From: Tidjanibacter sp.
GTDB taxonomy: Bacteria; Bacteroidota; Bacteroidia; Bacteroidales; Rikenellaceae
Assembly: GCA_017379955.1 (NCBI GenBank)
Contig: JAFNVE010000125.1
Location: forward strand, 1 to 8,244
DNA length: 8,244 nt
Reading direction: 5' to 3'
This document shows positions 5,924-8,244 of this stretch, in pieces. Numbering within the stretch: position 1 is the first letter of the stretch; each line of letters begins with the position of its first letter. The translations under genes were made by a program, and so were the position numbers. The notes beneath the pieces are model-generated. The model was not told where the DNA came from. It ran no database searches and saw only the letters and a program-made list of their open reading frames with translations.

Positions 5924-6493
5924 ATGAAAACAAGAAAGATAGCAATAAAGTGGTTTGTCGACTTCGACAAGGAGGAGCAGTGGCTCAACGATATGTCAAA
6001 AGCGGGTTGGGCATTCTGGCACACCAACGGCGTAATCTATCGCTTCAAGAAGTGCGCACCCGAGGAGTTTATCTACCAAATCGACTTCGACGAGCAGAAG
6101 CCCGAGAAGGGTGGCGAGGACTATGTGGTATTCCGCAGCTCGTGTGGCGACAAGTTTGTACATCAGTGGAAGCGCAAGATATATTGGAAGCGCGAGGCCG
6201 CAGCAGGCCCCTTTGAGGCGGAGAACAACATTTCGGCCAAACTGCGCCTGACAAACAAGGCATTCAACTACCATCTCAACAGCTTTATCGGACTCACGCT
6301 CATTGCAGCCTTTGCCTTTCTGGTGCTGATGCCACTAGGCCGTCATCTGCCCGAGAGCGACTTCGCACGATGGCTGGCAGAGTTCAGCACCGGCCTCACC
6401 TACGGCATTCTGATTGCGGAGCTGGTCATCCTGCTCCCCGCACTCAGAAAACTGCACAAGAAGATAAACGAACTAATCGGTCAAATTTTCTAA
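5924..6493 (+). CDS. DUF2812 membrane protein, PadR partner
   Basis: A 189-residue protein. The first 110 residues are soluble and fit DUF2812: FVDFDKEEQWLNDMSKAGW (11-29), then GVIYRFKKC (36-44) and FIYQIDFDEQ (49-58). Two hydrophobic stretches at about 119-138 and 156-174 are predicted transmembrane helices, followed by a basic C-terminal tail (RKLHKKINEL), so both ends probably face the cytoplasm. DUF2812 genes are very often next to PadR genes; by analogy with PadR-linked membrane modules it may sense an envelope state or hold the regulator in check, but no biochemical role is established that I know of. It is translated almost directly after PadR (2-nt gap) and closes the operon; no ABC transporter gene follows, as it does in some such loci. 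Confidence 0.85.
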   Translation: MKTRKIAIKWFVDFDKEEQWLNDMSKAGWAFWHTNGVIYRFKKCAPEEFIYQIDFDEQKPEKGGEDYVVFRSSCGDKFVHQWKRKIYWKREAAAGPFEAENNISAKLRLTNKAFNYHLNSFIGLTLIAAFAFLVLMPLGRHLPESDFARWLAEFSTGLTYGILIAELVILLPALRKLHKKINELIGQIF

Positions 6494-6498
6494 AAACA

Positions 6499-6532
6499 AA
6501 CAACGGAGCATCAAAAGTGCTCCGTTGTTGTT
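6499..6532 (+). terminator. terminator of the PadR-DUF2812 operon
   Basis: AACAACGGAGCA (6499-6510) pairs perfectly with TGCTCCGTTGTT (6518-6529) around a 7-nt loop, 5 nt after the DUF2812 stop. The downstream tract is only moderately T-rich (GTTAT). It lies between convergent genes and may also stop minus-strand transcripts from rubredoxin, as the minus-strand 3' side is A/T-rich (ends in TTTGTTTTT). Confidence 0.8.
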
Positions 6533-6555
6533 ATATATGGGAGATTATCTATAAG

Positions 6556-6714
6556 TTAGGCTTTCTCAAAAAGTTCTTTACCTACGCCGCAAAGGGGGCA
6601 AGTCCAATCATCGGGAAGTTCCTCAAAAGGAGTTCCGGGAGCAATGCCATTATCGGGGTCGCCAACTGCGGGATCGTATTCCCAACCACAAGGTGTGCAA
6701 GTATATTTATCCAT
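6556..6714 (-). CDS. rubredoxin
   Basis: A 52-residue electron carrier with a single iron held by four cysteines. Reading the minus strand from the ATG at 6714-6712, the protein begins [15 protein letters not shown] and has C6-T-P-C9-G and C39-P-L-C42-G, the two rubredoxin knuckles. The Y4, Y13, W37 and F30 core aromatics, the [11 protein letters not shown] turn (18-28) and PDDWTCP are all family hallmarks, and 52 residues is the normal length. In anaerobes rubredoxin passes electrons to enzymes such as rubrerythrin, superoxide reductase or rubredoxin:oxygen oxidoreductase; none of these is in the window. It has its own -7 box and is separated from the next minus-strand unit by a terminator, so it is probably monocistronic and cytoplasmic. 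A longer open frame across the plus strand here is a shadow. Confidence 0.96.
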   Translation of the reverse strand: MDKYTCTPCGWEYDPAVGDPDNGIAPGTPFEELPDDWTCPLCGVGKELFEKA

Positions 6715-6758
6715 AGTCTTAAAGTATTATTCGTTATTAATTGTTTTGTTTCACACTG

Positions 6759-6766
6759 CAAATATA
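6759..6766 (-). promoter_or_regulatory. putative -7 box for rubredoxin
   Basis: On the minus strand this reads TATATTTG, matching TAnnTTTG, 44 nt before the rubredoxin ATG. No TTTG or TTG lies at the usual -33 distance; the nearest (complement of 6797-6799) is 30 nt away. The gap 6715-6850 is very A+T-rich and shows no other gene. Confidence 0.4.
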
Positions 6767-6850
6767 ATAGTTTTTTCCTATACTACATCATAATTCCAAT
6801 CATTGTTTCTTATAGCATAATAACCTATAACTATACCGAAAACAAGGCAC

Positions 6851-6880
6851 AAAAAAAAGCCCCACTCCAAGGAGCAGGGC
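6851..6880 (-). terminator. rho-independent terminator of the minus-strand pair
   Basis: On the minus strand GCCCTGCTCC (6880-6871) pairs with GGAGTGGGGC (6868-6859), 10 bp with two G-U pairs, followed by eight T (6858-6851). It starts 31 nt past the stop of the winged-helix gene and insulates rubredoxin from it. Confidence 0.88.
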
Positions 6881-6911
6881 CAGAATACAAACTCAAACAA
6901 TATCTAAACTC

Positions 6912-7091
6912 TTACTCGGCAGCAGTCCACTTGCAGCGCACGGGCGAAACAATAGCACCCTCCTCTTTGAGTGCCTTCATAGCCTTGTCAACCTCTTTGC
7001 GGTCGATACCACTAATCTCAGCAATCTTACCTGCGTTCAGGGGCTCACCTGCCTCTTTCAATACCTGCAATACTTTCTCCTTGTTTTCCAT
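6912..7091 (-). CDS. 59-residue winged-helix DNA-binding-like protein
   Basis: A mini-protein that is almost entirely one HTH unit. It reads [20 protein letters not shown] at the start, then [20 protein letters not shown] (22-41), [14 protein letters not shown] (42-55) and a short tail AAE. The pattern is helix 1, helix 2 ([10 protein letters not shown]), a recognition helix ([16 protein letters not shown]) and a beta wing (IVSPVRCKW), as in MarR/ArsR-type winged helices but with no ligand or dimer domain. I recall similar short proteins in Bacteroidales, annotated as hypothetical or HTH proteins. A single cysteine (C53) lies in the wing. The start follows the stop of the cysteine mini-protein by 13 nt, so the two share a transcript that ends at the terminator 6851-6880. 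It could be a DNA-binding regulator or a protein-interaction wHTH; targets are unknown. Confidence 0.85.
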   Translation of the reverse strand: MENKEKVLQVLKEAGEPLNAGKIAEISGIDRKEVDKAMKALKEEGAIVSPVRCKWTAAE

Positions 7092-7104
7092 AGTTTTCTC
7101 AGTT

Positions 7105-7311
7105 TTAATAGTTAATATTTCTAATCTCTTTTGTCACCTCCATATACTCTCTTTTGCCCTCAATATAGTCGGCATAGAGAAACTCGGCCTCTCTCCCGCG
7201 GAGCACTCTGCACTTACCGCACATCTCGCAGTCGTGCAAGCACTTCCACGCCTCGGCAACGTATGCTCTTCGCATCTCCGCGGTGGAGTCTTTAATACTC
7301 GGAGCACTCAT
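7105..7311 (-). CDS. four-cysteine small protein of unknown function
   Basis: A 68-residue hydrophilic protein with all its cysteines in one short run: C24-LHD-C28-EM-C31-GK-C34 (C-x3-C-x2-C-x2-C), followed by [22 protein letters not shown] (given as two parts: [22 protein letters not shown]) and a charged tail. The spacing suits binding of a zinc ion or an iron-sulfur cluster, but the family is not one I can name with certainty; similar CxxxCxxCxxC...ADYI proteins occur in other Bacteroidales to my memory. No signal peptide or membrane segment is present, so it should be cytoplasmic. It is the first gene of a two-gene unit with the 59-residue winged-helix protein. Start: the ATG at 7311 gives the full frame; M13 is an alternative that keeps the cysteine motif. 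Confidence 0.75.
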   Translation of the reverse strand: MSAPSIKDSTAEMRRAYVAEAWKCLHDCEMCGKCRVLRGREAEFLYADYIEGKREYMEVTKEIRNINY

Positions 7312-7379
7312 AAATCAAACTTATTTAAGTACCTGCAATAAGGCTACCAAAACTTATCGGCTCGGCCCTGATTGCAATA

Positions 7380-7410
7380 CAAAAGTAGTCAATAAAATCA
7401 AACAGACCAA
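7380..7410 (-). promoter_or_regulatory. putative promoter of the minus-strand cysteine protein/wHTH pair
   Basis: On the minus strand TTG (7410-7408) and TACTTTTG (7387-7380, fits TAnnTTTG) are 20 nt apart. The leader would be about 60 nt. A second TAnnTTTG match (TAAGTTTG, 7323-7316) lies only 4 nt before the ATG and would give a nearly leaderless message, or one starting at M13; its -33 spacing is poor. Confidence 0.45.
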
Positions 7411-7483
7411 CTATTTAGAGCAAATTCGCTATGGATAATTTTTATCCTCACATAAGAAAAAATAATAGTGCCTATTGCAGGCC

Positions 7484-7513
7484 TTGCAGGTCGGATATTT
7501 TTCATTAAATTTG
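7484..7513 (+). promoter_or_regulatory. putative promoter of the alpha/beta hydrolase gene
   Basis: TTG at 7484-7486 and TAAATTTG at 7506-7513 (TAnnTTTG) are 19 nt apart, and the ATG is 26 nt after the -7 box. The -33 box lies in a direct repeat TTGCAGG (7475-7481 and 7484-7490), which could be a regulator site. Confidence 0.55.
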
Positions 7514-7539
7514 TCTTGCAATCCATTTTGGCGACAGTT

Positions 7540-8244
7540 ATGAGATTTGAAGAATTTGGCAAACAAGGAGCACCCTCTCTGCTGCTCATTCCGGGGCTTG
7601 GAGTGTCGCACGAGATTTTCGTTCCGCTTGTGGAACTTCTCAAAGGGAAGTTTCAAATTATTGCCGCCCAGGTGGATGGCTTCACCATAGGCCACCACAC
7701 CCGCTTCACCTCCATAGACGACCAGGCAGAGCAGATAATTGCCTACATAACAGCAAACCACAACAGCCATATAGTTTGCGCCTACGGGCTATCGCTGGGC
7801 GGGAAGATACTATCGCGCATCTTGGAGCGAGGTGAGATAGCAATCGACCACGCTATCCTAGACGCAGCACCCCTACTTCCCCTACCCCGCTGGACAATAA
7901 ACCCACTGCGCCATCTCCAGGCACTCAACGTGTGGAGTTGCTACCACTGGACGGGATTTTGGCGCTGGATGTTCCACTCGCACTATTTCGATGTGTTGCT
8001 CGACGAGTGCCGCAAGGTATACCCCTATGGTGGCAGGCAGGCAGTGCTTGACGGCTACAAGTCGGTTTATACCAACAGGTTAGACTCCATTTCGGGCGCA
8101 GATATCCACTATTGGCACGGCACCAAGGAGGCATTTGTGGCGCGTCCGCAAGCCAACCATCTACTCAAACTCTACCCAAACGCTCAGATTGAGGTATTCC
8201 CCAAGATGAACCACGGGGAGTTATTGATTGACCATCCCGAAAAG
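7540..8244 (+). CDS. alpha/beta-fold hydrolase (3' end cut by the window)
   Basis: 235 codons are open to the last base with no stop, so the gene continues beyond the window, though the visible part already contains a nearly complete fold. LLLIPGLG (14-21) is the strand plus oxyanion-hole turn. AYGLSLGGK gives the nucleophile elbow G83-L84-S85-L86-G87. In the second half IHYWHGTKE (189-197) is where the acid member normally lies; here E197 (or the nearby D188) would serve. MNHGELL supplies the catalytic histidine H225. A W/H-rich cap (about 115-160, with YHWTGFWRW) covers the active site. No signal peptide, so cytoplasmic; likely an esterase or lipase-like hydrolase of small substrates, specificity unknown. 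It is transcribed divergently from the cysteine protein/wHTH pair and has its own promoter candidate. The ATG at 7540 is chosen because it lies just before the first fold strand. Confidence 0.85.
   Translation, partial: MRFEEFGKQGAPSLLLIPGLGVSHEIFVPLVELLKGKFQIIAAQVDGFTIGHHTRFTSIDDQAEQIIAYITANHNSHIVCAYGLSLGGKILSRILERGEIAIDHAILDAAPLLPLPRWTINPLRHLQALNVWSCYHWTGFWRWMFHSHYFDVLLDECRKVYPYGGRQAVLDGYKSVYTNRLDSISGADIHYWHGTKEAFVARPQANHLLKLYPNAQIEVFPKMNHGELLIDHPEK

Noticed and set aside
6370..7341. 323-codon plus-strand open frame across the rubredoxin and small-gene region
   Set aside because: It begins inside the DUF2812 gene, runs through two terminators and lies opposite rubredoxin, the wHTH gene and the cysteine protein. 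Its translation has low-complexity stretches and no family signature.
7429..7770. 113-codon minus-strand frame opposite the hydrolase start
   Set aside because: It covers the hydrolase promoter and its N-terminal coding region; the plus-strand frame has the GxSxG fold context and continues to the window end.

Overview
The window looks like chromosomal DNA of a member of the order Bacteroidales, probably a gut commensal. The evidence is TAnnTTTG-type -7 promoter boxes ahead of several genes, mostly no strong Shine-Dalgarno sequences, a fimbrillin-like lipoprotein, a short MKK-type peptide gene of a kind common in Bacteroidales, and a Bacteroidetes-style secreted GH9 enzyme. Genus cannot be fixed from the sequence; an Alistipes-like genome is one possibility. 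No RNA gene, CRISPR array, insertion sequence or phage gene is visible.

Layout: 1-84 is the tail of an upstream transcription unit, with a GAAA-capped terminator. 159-608 encodes a GNAT acetyltransferase. 759-3287 encodes an exported GH9 glycoside hydrolase, ending in a near-perfect terminator hairpin. 3464-5392 holds a two-gene unit: a 42-residue peptide, then a 592-residue lipoprotein with a fimbrillin-like N-terminal half and BspA-type leucine-rich repeats. 5598-6493 is a PadR regulator plus DUF2812 membrane protein operon with a well-formed promoter, a possible operator and a terminator. 6556-7311 is on the minus strand: rubredoxin, and a two-gene unit of a four-cysteine mini-protein and a 59-residue winged-helix protein. 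From 7540 to the window end runs an incomplete alpha/beta hydrolase on the plus strand, divergent from the minus-strand genes.

The transcription units are short and mostly separated by their own terminators, so no single pathway links the window. The GH9 enzyme stands alone with no SusC/SusD partners in view. The best candidates for unexplored biology are the small peptide plus fimbrillin/LRR lipoprotein pair, whose repeat half has a clearly lower G+C content than its front half, and the minus-strand pair of cysteine mini-protein and winged-helix protein next to rubredoxin. Four genes were found by reading the sequence directly: the 42-aa peptide, rubredoxin, the winged-helix protein and the truncated hydrolase.
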